DNA of 40,314 nt from Gemmatimonadota bacterium (GTDB lineage: Bacteria; Latescibacterota; UBA2968; UBA8231), in the NCBI GenBank assembly GCA_018672475.1, contig JABHFS010000176.1, forward strand, positions 1-40,314, in the 5' to 3' direction. This document shows, in pieces, positions 1 to 7,640 of the stretch. Position numbers and translations under genes: made by a program. The notes under the pieces were generated by a model. It worked only from the letters and a program-made list of their open reading frames with translations, ran no database searches and was not told where the DNA came from. Each line of letters starts with the position of its first letter. The stretch's first letter is position 1.

Positions 1-1488
1 AGCCTCTGCGAAGACCGCCAAGGACATCTCTGGCTGGGCACCGACAGCGGTGTAGTCCGCTACGATGGCCAACGATTCCAGACCATCCGCTCGCCGCTAC
101 TTTCTTCGGTGACCAGCATCGTCGAAGACCACAACGGCCACCTCTGGTTCGCCGCCCTGCACCACGTCGTCCGCTACCAGCCCAGCACCACTCCGCCCAA
201 ATGCAGAATCGTCAGGGTGCTCGCCGACCAATGGTATAAGAGCACCGATCAGGTCGAGATCACCGCCGACAACCACCAGGTTATTTTCGAATACAAAGGC
301 ATGAGCTTCCGCACCCACCCCAAAGACATGCTCTATTCGCACCGATTGCGCGGTTACGAGGAAGAATGGCAACCTGCCGACAACGCGGAGATGCGCGCCT
401 ATTACCATGATTTGCCGCCGGGAGACTACACCTTTGAGGTCCGCGCCGCCGACTGTGACTTTAACCACTCCGAGCCAGCGGTACTGCCGTTAAAAATAAA
501 CCCGGATCCCCGCGTCGAAATGCTCATCAACAACGCGGTGCAGGATGCCGAGAATTTTGTCGGCCAAAGTGCGGCATTGCGCCGCATCCTCTCGCAAATC
601 CACGAAGTCGCCCATACCGACCTGACCGTGCTCGCCCTAGGCGAAACCGGCACCGGCAAGGGCCTAGTCGCGCGCGCCCTGCACCGATTGAGCAAGCGCA
701 GTACCCAGCCCTTGATCCAAATCAATTGCGGCGCCTTGCCGACCGGGCTCATCGAAAGCGAATTCTTCGGACATGAAAAGGGCGCCTTCACTAGTGCCGT
801 CTCGCGCAAACCGGGAAAAGTCGAACTCGCACAGGGCGGCACGCTCTTCCTCGACGAAGTCGGCGACCTCACACTCGAAGCTCAAGTCAAACTCCTGCGC
901 CTGTTGGAGGAGCGAACTTTCGAGCGCGTCGGTGGCACGGAGACCTTCCACGCCGATGTCCGCGTTGTCGCGGCGACCAACCGCAACCTACAGCAAATGG
1001 TCGCCGCTGGCACCTTCCGCGAAGACCTATATTTCCGCCTGCAAGTCTTCCCGCTGCAATTGCCCCCCTTGCGACAACGCCGTGACGACATTCTGCAATT
1101 AGCTATCCACTTCATGGAAAACATGGCCGCGCATCTCGACAAAGAGGTGACCCACATAAGTCCGGAAGCCGTAGCCGCACTGCAACGCTATGATTGGCCG
1201 GGCAATGTCCGCGAACTCGAGCATTCAGTACAACGAGCGGTCATTATTTGCAAGGGATCGACCATTCTCGCCAGGGATATCGCATTGGAACTTCCCGATA
1301 TCCCTACAACACAAACGCCCACTACCATGACGCTATATGAAAACGAACGCCGCCACATATTAATGGTCCTGGAACAAACAGGCTGGATAATCAAAGGCCC
1401 TAATGGCGCAGCAGATATTTTGGGCTTGCCTTCTTCCACCCTGCGAAGCCGCATGAAGAAACTAGAGATACAACGCCCCATCGTGTGA
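1..1488 (+). CDS. Sigma-54-dependent activator with propeller/Y_Y_Y sensor (5' end outside window)
   Basis: The frame is open from base 1, so the gene is 5'-truncated; 495 residues are visible. Residues about 1-60 hold two two-component-regulator-propeller blades (E-D-x-x-G-H-L-W motifs). Residues about 90-165 form a Y_Y_Y domain (LPPGDYTFEVRA). The sigma-54 AAA+ domain follows from about 184: Walker A GETGTGKG (about 214), GAFTSA loop (261-266) in place of the usual GAFTGA, Walker B GGTLFLDEVGD (about 280), and YDWPGNVRELE (about 396). A Fis-type HTH closes the protein (ILGLPSSTLRSRMKKL, about 472-488). In this family ATP hydrolysis remodels sigma-54 RNA polymerase bound at a -24/-12 promoter. 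The sensor joins the AAA+ domain without a membrane helix or histidine kinase, so in the visible part it appears to be a cytoplasmic one-component regulator. GAFTSA occurs in some FhlA-like activators, so activity is plausible. Its stop codon lies inside a palindromic site that may be its own enhancer. Function is well supported; the ligand is unknown. Confidence 0.93.
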   Translation, partial: SLCEDRQGHLWLGTDSGVVRYDGQRFQTIRSPLLSSVTSIVEDHNGHLWFAALHHVVRYQPSTTPPKCRIVRVLADQWYKSTDQVEITADNHQVIFEYKGMSFRTHPKDMLYSHRLRGYEEEWQPADNAEMRAYYHDLPPGDYTFEVRAADCDFNHSEPAVLPLKINPDPRVEMLINNAVQDAENFVGQSAALRRILSQIHEVAHTDLTVLALGETGTGKGLVARALHRLSKRSTQPLIQINCGALPTGLIESEFFGHEKGAFTSAVSRKPGKVELAQGGTLFLDEVGDLTLEAQVKLLRLLEERTFERVGGTETFHADVRVVAATNRNLQQMVAAGTFREDLYFRLQVFPLQLPPLRQRRDDILQLAIHFMENMAAHLDKEVTHISPEAVAALQRYDWPGNVRELEHSVQRAVIICKGSTILARDIALELPDIPTTQTPTTMTLYENERRHILMVLEQTGWIIKGPNGAADILGLPSSTLRSRMKKLEIQRPIV

Positions 1489-1520
1489 TATATCGCCCCC
1501 ATCGTGCGATATATCACACG
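1482..1520. promoter_or_regulatory. Perfect 14-bp inverted repeat, putative activator-binding enhancer
   Basis: CGTGTGATATATCG (1482-1495) is repeated as its exact reverse complement at 1507-1520, with 11 nt between. Each arm holds the 12-mer GCGATATATCAC, on the minus strand at 1485-1496 and on the plus strand at 1506-1517. The arm centres are 21 bp apart, about two helical turns. The site overlaps the stop codon of the activator gene and lies about 190 bp upstream of the sigma-54 promoter, the usual place for an enhancer of this activator class. It could instead be a hairpin terminator for the activator gene, but no T-run follows. Confidence 0.6.
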
Positions 1521-1575
1521 CCACTCAACATCATTATTATCAATGAAATCCCCCCATCCCTCCCCATTACAAGGG

Positions 1576-1587
1576 GCGACATATCAC
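1576..1587 (+). promoter_or_regulatory. Third copy of the GCGATATATCAC motif (one mismatch)
   Basis: GCGACATATCAC differs from the two motif copies of the upstream inverted repeat at one central position. Its centre is 70 bp downstream of the second copy. The sequence between it and the promoter (about 1595-1680) is very AT-rich with T-runs, which would favour DNA looping between enhancer and promoter. It may be a secondary activator site. Confidence 0.4.
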
Positions 1588-1685
1588 CCTTTGCGCTATG
1601 CTTTCTTTTTTCTATACCATCTATTTTTCTTCTTATATAAATAAATAACAATAGCTTATACATTATATTTCTCATTTCTGATTTA

Positions 1686-1701
1686 CGGCATAATAATTGC
1701 A
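1686..1701 (+). promoter_or_regulatory. Sigma-54 (-24/-12) promoter
   Basis: CGGCATAATAATTGCA matches the sigma-54 consensus TGGCACGRNNNTTGCW at 10 of 13 defined positions, with the essential GG (1687-1688) and GC (1699-1700) exactly 10 nt apart. Transcription would start near 1711-1713, about 45 nt before the ATG of the next gene. A sigma-54 activator gene and palindromic sites lie directly upstream. This promoter rules out the alternative TTG start at 1697 for the downstream gene. Confidence 0.7.
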
Positions 1702-1756
1702 GGTACCTTCAATATACCTACAATCATTGAAGATACATGCTGATCAGGAGCCGATA

Positions 1757-2182
1757 ATGCAAGCCACAGAGCCCAAACAATCCGATCAACGCACAGCACT
1801 GCGCATGCGCGCATGGGAACTCAAAAAGTTGGGATGGAAGCAAAAAGACATTGCCAGTAGCCTGGGCGTGAGTCAGACCGCTGTGAGCAATTGGGTTCGC
1901 AGAGTTCGCCAAGGAGGCCCACAATCGCTGCGCACTCGTTATTCACCCGGCGCTCCGTCTCGCCTAAACGCCGAGCAGCAAGCCTCGCTACTCAAACTGC
2001 TCGAAGAAAGCCCCGCCACGCACGGTTTCACCCAACGCAACTGGACCTATTTCCTTATCGCCGATCTTATCTCGCAAAAATTCAGCGTAACCTACCACCA
2101 ATCACATATCCCCAAACTGCTTAAAAAACTCCACTGGGTCCCACCACATAAGCACTCAGCGGTAATGCACGAAGACAAATAG
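1757..2182 (+). CDS. Stand-alone double-HTH protein, N-terminal half of an IS630-type transposase
   Basis: The protein has 141 residues. Residues about 11-57 form a homeodomain-like HTH (WKQKDIASSLGVSQTAVSNW). Residues about 72-128 form the winged HTH that follows it in IS630-family transposases (LNAEQQ... TYHQSHIPKLLKKLHWVPP). The reading frame stops where the DDE catalytic domain would begin, and a strong terminator follows at once, so no transposase half exists here. ATG 1757 is chosen because CAGGAG lies 6 nt upstream and the predicted sigma-54 start site lies between it and the longer TTG start. With its own promoter and terminator it looks like an exapted DNA-binding regulator. The alternative is a simple transposase remnant, but terminal inverted repeats are not evident. 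Confidence 0.8.
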   Translation: MQATEPKQSDQRTALRMRAWELKKLGWKQKDIASSLGVSQTAVSNWVRRVRQGGPQSLRTRYSPGAPSRLNAEQQASLLKLLEESPATHGFTQRNWTYFLIADLISQKFSVTYHQSHIPKLLKKLHWVPPHKHSAVMHEDK

Positions 2183-2222
2183 AAAAGGTCGGGTGAGGAA
2201 ATTTCCTCACCCGACCTTTTCT
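2181..2222. terminator. Bidirectional terminator, perfect 21-bp inverted repeat
   Basis: Two exactly complementary 21-nt arms (2181-2201 and 2202-2222) abut each other. The GC-rich core GGTCGGGTGAGG is flanked by A-runs on one side and T-runs on the other, so either strand gives a stem followed by U-rich RNA. It lies between the convergent double-HTH gene, whose stop it overlaps, and the MFS gene, and should terminate both. Confidence 0.9.
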
Positions 2223-2241
2223 ATTTTATTCACTACCGACA

Positions 2242-3516
2242 TCATTTCACAGGAAAGAAGTTTTCATCATCTTTACCCATTAAATTGCGCATTAGCCACC
2301 ACAGCCATAAAATCCCCGGAAGCATCGTTACCGCCGCCATCCAATGCACGGCATTCGCAATTGTAAAGACCTCCAGATACTGCCCGCCCAAACCCGCACC
2401 GACCGCACTCATCAACGCAACTAAGGCATATTCGCTGGAAAAAACTCGTCCGCGGACTTCCCCTGGCACCACTTGCAATAAAATCTGACTCGAAAAAACC
2501 CAGAGAATGCCGCTGCCGCACGCCCGAATGAATATGCCCAACAACACGACTTGCAACGAATCCAAGGTACCCACAATCCACAGCCCAACAGCAGCGACAC
2601 CATATGCCAACGCAATCGCCCAGCACAGCGCCGCGATGCGATCCCCGGTATAGCGCCGAGCGAAAATCGGCCCCACACCGGTTCCAATTCCAGCCATCGC
2701 GTACATCAAACCCAGACTAAGACTGCCCCCCTCACCGATCACAAAAATATCGCGCGCTATCACCACACTCACCACCTCCAGCGGCGCCCCAAAAAAAAGC
2801 ACCAGCGCCGCTTTGTGCAGCGTGATATATGCGACTTGGCGATGTTTTTTGAAATAGCGTAAACCGTCGAGATATTGACGTAGCGCTACAGCGACATGCT
2901 GCTCCTCTGCCGGAAGACTGGATTGTATCTCTAATTTGATCCGCATGATACACCAAGCCGAAAGCACAAAAGTCATCGCGTCGATCAGAAAGGCCGGCTT
3001 GAGTCCCCAAGTCCCGGCGACCAACCCACCCAAAGCCGCGCCCAAAGCGAGCATAACCGACCAGGTGGTTGAGGTCAGCGCATTAGCGGTACCGACGGCG
3101 CGCTCGGGAACGATATCGGGCAGGATGGCGCTGCGCGCCGGAAAGAAGAAGCCGCTGATACCCAACTGCAACACAGAAAAGAGATAGAGCAGCCAGACTT
3201 CATCCGGCTCATCGACAAGCAAAAAACCCAACGCGGTGAAGATCCGGCCCAAATCGGTGAGGATCAGGATCCACTTGCGGTTATAGCGATCGGCGACCAC
3301 CCCGGCTATCGGGCTGACCAGAAAGGGCGCCAGCATCCGCACCATAAAAAGCGTACCCACCGCCAAACCCGATTCTGTCAGGGTCGCGACCAACGCCGCT
3401 GAGGCGACCAGATTGAACCAATCGCCCAACAAGCTGATGATCTGGCCCAACCACAAATAGCGAAAGTTGGCGTTTTGCAATACCAACTCCCGATAGCCCA
3501 TAGGGCGTTCGCTCAA
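2242..3516 (-). CDS. MFS transporter, EntS/MFS_3-like exporter
   Basis: This 424-residue inner-membrane protein has about 10-12 hydrophobic segments. The N-terminal motif NANFRYLWLGQIISLLGDW and the loop GVVADRYNRKWIL between helices 2 and 3 (the MFS G-x-x-x-D-R-x-x-R signature) place it with the EntS/MFS_3 group of proton-driven exporters of siderophores or drugs. The substrate cannot be read from sequence. The start is TTG at 3516: GGAGG lies 7 nt upstream of it, whereas the next ATG (3501) is 22 nt away. The gene is transcribed away from the PhyH gene (93 bp between starts) and ends on the shared terminator near 2200. Confidence 0.9.
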   Translation of the reverse strand: MSERPMGYRELVLQNANFRYLWLGQIISLLGDWFNLVASAALVATLTESGLAVGTLFMVRMLAPFLVSPIAGVVADRYNRKWILILTDLGRIFTALGFLLVDEPDEVWLLYLFSVLQLGISGFFFPARSAILPDIVPERAVGTANALTSTTWSVMLALGAALGGLVAGTWGLKPAFLIDAMTFVLSAWCIMRIKLEIQSSLPAEEQHVAVALRQYLDGLRYFKKHRQVAYITLHKAALVLFFGAPLEVVSVVIARDIFVIGEGGSLSLGLMYAMAGIGTGVGPIFARRYTGDRIAALCWAIALAYGVAAVGLWIVGTLDSLQVVLLGIFIRACGSGILWVFSSQILLQVVPGEVRGRVFSSEYALVALMSAVGAGLGGQYLEVFTIANAVHWMAAVTMLPGILWLWWLMRNLMGKDDENFFPVK

Positions 3517-3609
3517 AAAAAAACCTCCCCGTGCGAGATGCCCTAAGATAATTGCCCCGCCACCGACCCGCTATTATTTTCAAATGCCCACCAAAGGAGC
3601 ACTGATATT

Positions 3610-4383
3610 ATGCAGTTGACCCACCAACAAAAACTCAATTTCCACCGCGATGGCTATATCAAAATTCCCGGTGCCATACCGCAACTTATGGTCGAGCAAG
3701 CCCTACGCGCAATCAACCACTCGCTCGGCGAGGAGGGCATGAACAAAGAGGACTTGCCCACTTTGCGCTCGCGTTCTTACTGTGGCGAAGTACAAAAAAA
3801 TCCAGCCATCACCGACATCTTCAACCACTCACCAGTCTTTACGCTCTCCGAATCACTATTGGGCGAAGACAATGTGCTCGAGGCCAGTGCCGGTCAGATC
3901 GCCCTGCGCTTTCCCACTGCCCCCGTCGCCGACCCCGGCCCCCCGCGCGGCCATCTCGACGGCATCGGCTCCGGTCTCAACGGCCAGGCCAAGGGCCAGT
4001 ATCGCCGTGGTTTCACCGGCCTCGCCGTAGTGCTGCTCTCGCAATTGACCGGCGACTACGGCGGCAACTTCACCGTCTGGCCCGGCTCGCATACCTTCTT
4101 CGAAAATCATTTCAAACAGCACGGGCACGAAATCCTTGGCGAGGGCATGCCCAAAGTCGACCTGCCCAACGAGCCGGTGCAGATCACTGGTGAGCCCGGC
4201 GATGCGATCCTCGCCCACCACCAGATCGTGCACACCGCCGCACCCAACACCTCCTCCCATATTCGCTACGCCACCATTTTCCGCCTCCGACACAAAGACT
4301 GCGATGAGATCGGCCACGACGCCTACACCGATATATGGCGCGAATGGCCCGGCATCCAGGCGGCGCTGACCGAACCCATTTGA
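3610..4383 (+). CDS. Phytanoyl-CoA dioxygenase (PhyH) family protein
   Basis: The 257-residue protein belongs to the non-haem Fe(II)/2-oxoglutarate oxygenases. The 2-His-1-carboxylate triad is visible as H115-x-D117 (RGHLDG) and H208 (HQIVHTAAPN), with R219 placed to bind 2-oxoglutarate. PhyH-family enzymes hydroxylate acyl-CoAs, amino acids or small natural products; the substrate here is unknown. AAAGGAG lies 10 nt before the ATG. The next gene is an HpcH/HpaI aldolase 163 bp downstream, so hydroxylation followed by retro-aldol cleavage is possible but speculative. A long opposite-strand reading frame over this gene is a codon-bias shadow. Confidence 0.88.
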   Translation: MQLTHQQKLNFHRDGYIKIPGAIPQLMVEQALRAINHSLGEEGMNKEDLPTLRSRSYCGEVQKNPAITDIFNHSPVFTLSESLLGEDNVLEASAGQIALRFPTAPVADPGPPRGHLDGIGSGLNGQAKGQYRRGFTGLAVVLLSQLTGDYGGNFTVWPGSHTFFENHFKQHGHEILGEGMPKVDLPNEPVQITGEPGDAILAHHQIVHTAAPNTSSHIRYATIFRLRHKDCDEIGHDAYTDIWREWPGIQAALTEPI

Positions 4384-4444
4384 GCACTGCAGAAGCACCG
4401 ATTCCCGGCCCATTGGCCCACAGCGGCAAGCGAGGGTAGTTGAG

Positions 4445-4473
4445 TTGCTAGTCTCCCCGAATTTCTTTAAGAT
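4445..4473 (+). promoter_or_regulatory. Possible sigma-70-type promoter upstream of the aldolase gene
   Basis: TTGCTA and TAAGAT are separated by 17 nt, each 4 of 6 to the -35 and -10 consensus. The pair lies in the 163-bp gap after the PhyH gene, 74 nt before the aldolase ATG. It is suggestive only; such matches arise by chance. Confidence 0.25.
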
Positions 4474-4546
4474 CTGACCGCCTGGCCTCACCATCGAACA
4501 CACCTGCAAATCCAGCTGCTATTATTTACATAGGAGTTCCACCCAT

Positions 4547-5362
4547 ATGAACGGACAACAAATCCGCCAAGCCCTGCACGCCGGCGACCGCGTCTACGGT
4601 ACTCTAGCCTCCGCCCCGGCTACACTCTGGGTCAATATGAACAAGGGCAATGGCTTGGACTTTGTCTTCATAGATACCGAACACATCCCCAACGACCGCC
4701 AGACCCTATCGTGGATGTGCCAGGCCTATCAGGCCATCAACCTGCCGCCGATCGTACGCGTGCCCAACCCGGACCCCTACGAAGCCTGCAAAGTCCTCGA
4801 CGGCGGCGCCAGTGGCGTGATCTTTCCCTATGTCGAAGAAGTATCGCAGATCCGCGATCTGGTCGGTGCCTGCCGCTACCGCCCGCTCAAGGGCGATCGA
4901 TTGCAACAAGCCCTCGATGACCCGCAAAGCCTCGAACCCGAATTAGCCGCCTATCTCGCCGAACGCAATGCCCACAGTATCGCCGTGGCCAATATCGAAA
5001 GCGTGCCGGCCATCGAAAACCTCGACGCACTGCTCGCCGTCGAAGGCCTCGACGCAGTCCTGATCGGTCCACACGACCTGTCTTGCAGCCTCGGCATCCC
5101 CGAAGAATACGAACACCCACGCTTTGATGAAGCGGTTCGCACCATTTTCACTGCCGCTCGCAAAGCCGGCAAAGGCGCGGGCATCCATTTTTTTTCTGGC
5201 GGCATAGCTCAGGAAATCGATTTCTTGCAAGCCGGTGCCAATCTCGTCGTACACGGCGCCGACGTGCTTATATACAAACACGCCCTCAGCGAAGATATCA
5301 CCACCCTGCGCAAAGCCATGGGCGACGAGCGCCAGACCGGGAGCGAAGACGCGATTATATAA
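4547..5362 (+). CDS. HpcH/HpaI-family class II aldolase
   Basis: The 271-residue protein is a metal-dependent pyruvate aldolase of the HpcH/HpaI/GarL family, which reversibly cleaves 2-keto-4-hydroxy acids to pyruvate or a related keto acid plus an aldehyde. The key family residues are present and at about the HpaI spacing: H46 (FIDTEH), R71 (PPIVRVP), metal ligands E151 (ANIES) and D177 (IGPHDLS). TAGGAG sits upstream of the ATG. It lies between the PhyH gene and cysS. Which aldehyde it releases cannot be told; 2-dehydro-3-deoxyglucarate or dihydroxyheptenedioate-type substrates are typical of the family. Confidence 0.9.
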   Translation: MNGQQIRQALHAGDRVYGTLASAPATLWVNMNKGNGLDFVFIDTEHIPNDRQTLSWMCQAYQAINLPPIVRVPNPDPYEACKVLDGGASGVIFPYVEEVSQIRDLVGACRYRPLKGDRLQQALDDPQSLEPELAAYLAERNAHSIAVANIESVPAIENLDALLAVEGLDAVLIGPHDLSCSLGIPEEYEHPRFDEAVRTIFTAARKAGKGAGIHFFSGGIAQEIDFLQAGANLVVHGADVLIYKHALSEDITTLRKAMGDERQTGSEDAII

Positions 5363-5478
5363 AAATGCCGCAGACGATCCGTTCCCTGCAGCCTACTATC
5401 AACCCCCGACCCCTTGCGCATAATCACCGAAGACCACAGCTTATAAAGCTCATCTAACACCCTATACCCAATAGACCT

Positions 5479-6861
5479 ATGCCCCTTAATCTCTACGACA
5501 CTTACGCGCGCCAACAACGCCCCTTTGCCCCCATCGAACCCGATAAGGTCCGCCTTTATGCCTGCGGTCCGACCGTCTACAACTTCCAGCACATCGGCAA
5601 TTACCGCACCTATATCTTCGAGGATATCCTGCGCCGCGCACTCGAATACAGCGGTTACGACGTCTATCACGTGGTCAATATCACCGATGTCGGCCACCTA
5701 ACCTCGGACGCGGATACCGGTGAGGACAAAATGGAAGCCGGTTCGCGCCGCACCGGGCAGACCGCCTGGGAAATCGCCGAGCAGTACACGGCCGACTTCC
5801 AGGAAAAACTCACCTGGCTCAATGTGCTCGAACCCCACATCTGGTGCCGGGCCACCGACCATATCCAAGAGCAGATCGACGCCATCAGCACGATCGAAGA
5901 AAAGGGCTTCGCCTACCGCACCGAGGACGGGGTCTATTTCGACACCTCGAAACTAGACGACTACGGCCACCTGGCCCGCCTCGATATCAAAGGTCTGCAA
6001 GGAGGCATGCGCGTCGACTTAGGCGAGAAGCGCCGATTCACCGACTTTGCGCTGTGGAAGCTCAGCCCCAAAAACGAGCAGCGACAGATGGAATGGGACA
6101 GTCCTTGGGGCAAAGGCTTCCCCGGTTGGCATATCGAATGCACCGCGATGTCGACCAAATATCTCGGTCCACGCTTCGATATCCACTGCGGCGGCGAAGA
6201 CCACATTCCGGTGCACCACACCAATGAAATCGCGCAAGCCCAAGTCTGCTACGACACCCGCTTGGCCGAATTCTGGCTACACGGCGCCTTTTTACAATTG
6301 GAAGGCGAGAAGATGTCCAAATCGAGCGGCGATTTTCTGCGGCTCGAATCGTTGATCGAAAAAGGCTACGACGCGCTGGCCTACCGCTTCTTCTGCCTAG
6401 GTGCCCGTTATCGCGCCAAGCTCTCCTTTACCTGGGAGAGCATCGACGGCGCCGCCACCGCCCTCAACCGCCTGCGCGCCGCCGCCCACAGTTGGGGTGA
6501 TCCCGGCACAGCCGACGAAGACTATATCGCACAATTCAAAGAGCGGGTCGAAGACGATCTAAACATGCCGAGGGTTCTCGCCCTCTGCTGGGACCTGGCC
6601 GGTAGCAACCTGCCCGACGACATCAAAAAAGCGACCTTGCTGCACTTCGACCAAGTCATGGGCCTGCAACTCGCCACATGGCAACCGAAAGCCGCAGCGG
6701 AAATCCCCGCAGAGATCCAAGCGATGGCTGAGAAACGCCAACAAGCCCGGACCGACAAAGACTGGGCTGTCGCCGACCAGATGCGCGACGAAATTACGGC
6801 AGCCGGATACGAAGTCGAAGACACGCCCGAAGGACCGAGGGTCAGCCCGCTCAAGAGTTAG
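5479..6861 (+). CDS. cysS: Cysteinyl-tRNA synthetase
   Basis: This 460-residue class I synthetase charges tRNA-Cys with cysteine in the cytoplasm; the length is normal. The ATP site is HIGN (38-41) rather than HIGH, and KMSKS is intact (278-282). The Zn ligands that sense cysteine are conserved: C29, C221, H246 and E250. It belongs to a divergent subgroup: the segment NITDVGHLTSDADTGEDKM (residues about 66-84) and CGGEDHIPVHHTNE (237-250) replace the GGGSDLMFPHHENE type seen in E. coli. The C-terminal part (KDWAVADQMRDEI) is the usual anticodon-binding helix region. The start has no strong Shine-Dalgarno (ATG 5479 after CCAATAGACCT). It is the only clear housekeeping gene in the window. Confidence 0.96.
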   Translation: MPLNLYDTYARQQRPFAPIEPDKVRLYACGPTVYNFQHIGNYRTYIFEDILRRALEYSGYDVYHVVNITDVGHLTSDADTGEDKMEAGSRRTGQTAWEIAEQYTADFQEKLTWLNVLEPHIWCRATDHIQEQIDAISTIEEKGFAYRTEDGVYFDTSKLDDYGHLARLDIKGLQGGMRVDLGEKRRFTDFALWKLSPKNEQRQMEWDSPWGKGFPGWHIECTAMSTKYLGPRFDIHCGGEDHIPVHHTNEIAQAQVCYDTRLAEFWLHGAFLQLEGEKMSKSSGDFLRLESLIEKGYDALAYRFFCLGARYRAKLSFTWESIDGAATALNRLRAAAHSWGDPGTADEDYIAQFKERVEDDLNMPRVLALCWDLAGSNLPDDIKKATLLHFDQVMGLQLATWQPKAAAEIPAEIQAMAEKRQQARTDKDWAVADQMRDEITAAGYEVEDTPEGPRVSPLKS

Positions 6862-7308
6862 CGTATTCTTAGCGTCGATATCAACACGGTAGAACGCACC
6901 GCGGGCGCCCTCGAACCGGCGGCACAATAGTTGTCGAAGAAGGCACGAAGCCTTCCTCGACAACCCAGCACTCAAGGTCGAAGTCATCTTCCTCCCAGCG
7001 CCTATCGACTACCTGCACCAAGGCCATTCCCGACCGAAAAAAGTAATCGAACACCGACAACTACAAGACCAACTCGTCGGCCGATTGGCCACCCAACCTG
7101 AAATACACTCGATCTATACCTTGCGCCGCGCCGTACAAGGCCAAGCCGACATCCCCAGCAACTTCCTACCTGCATCGACCTGATCCGCGAACTCTACCAG
7201 AACAAAGCCAACGCCCTTAACGCCAAATCAGACCACAATTTCAACACCTACATACGCACCTTCCTCGCCATAAAAACCCAACGATTCCGCACCCTCCCTC
7301 CCCCTTAA
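6862..7308 (+). pseudogene. Multiply frameshifted gene remnant, function unknown
   Basis: No intact gene follows cysS, but protein-like segments succeed each other in different plus frames: ILSVDINTVERTAGALEP (6865-6918), GGTIVVEEGTK (about 6919-6951), then AFLDNPALKVEVIFLPAPID (about 6950-7009) running on to a stop at 7181-7183, and finally LIRELYQNKANALNAKSDHN (from 7180) running to a stop at 7306-7308. Splicing these with three frameshifts gives one continuous chain of about 148 residues. No start codon or ribosome site is seen at its 5' end. I do not recognise the family. It may be the 3' end of a transposed or otherwise lost gene. Confidence 0.5.
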
Positions 7309-7640
7309 ACTCAAACCTTGTGCCTATTCATCTTCTACCGTATCATGAGGGGCGAAAATAGTCTATCAATGCCGCGAAGACTAAAGGTATTGCTGAGGAC
7401 ACACCGACGCTGCGAAGGTTTGCGGGGACCGCCGCAGGACAAAGCCTCCCCAAGGCCTTACGATCGAACTACAGCGCCCCACTCGCGATGCCCGTTAAGG
7501 TTGGGCTCTGCCACACCACCCAAGCGCCCTCCCGCAAGTTTATAGGGCCGCTTATATTTGCCCGAAGGCAGCCTCGGAAACCGCAGCTTGAGACGCACCC
7601 CAAACCAACCACGAACAAAAAACAAACGGACATCAACCCC
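7309..7640. other. Intergenic region without a supported gene
   Basis: The 332 bp between the frameshifted remnant and the MlrC start hold no convincing coding frame. The part at 7370-7480 is GC-rich with short self-complementary words (GGGGA...TCCCC around 7434-7460) and an imperfect direct repeat GCYGCGAAG at 7371 and 7410. On the minus strand a short frame reads VSSAIPLVFAALIDYF before a stop. No tRNA, known riboswitch or RNase P pattern is recognised. Promoter elements for the four-gene run downstream should lie here, but none is clear. Confidence 0.5.

Noticed and set aside
1697..1756. TTG start giving a 161-aa HTH protein
   Set aside because: The TTG lies inside the sigma-54 -12 element, upstream of the expected transcription start; ATG 1757 has a good ribosome site.
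1757..2182. A complete insertion sequence
   Set aside because: There is no DDE domain, no terminal inverted repeats and no target duplication visible around the gene.
3856..4509. Minus-strand open frame of 217 codons over the PhyH gene
   Set aside because: Gly/Ala/Val-rich antisense shadow; the plus-strand gene has the complete metal-binding triad.
3572..4531. Shared GCTATTATTT.CA words before the PhyH and aldolase genes as a common promoter
   Set aside because: Before the aldolase gene the word is so close to the ribosome site that a start site there would leave no leader; no -35 at 16-18 nt in either case.
7441..7500. Possible tRNA on the minus strand (TTCGATC word)
   Set aside because: A T-loop-like word is present, but no acceptor stem, D-arm or anticodon arm pairs around it.
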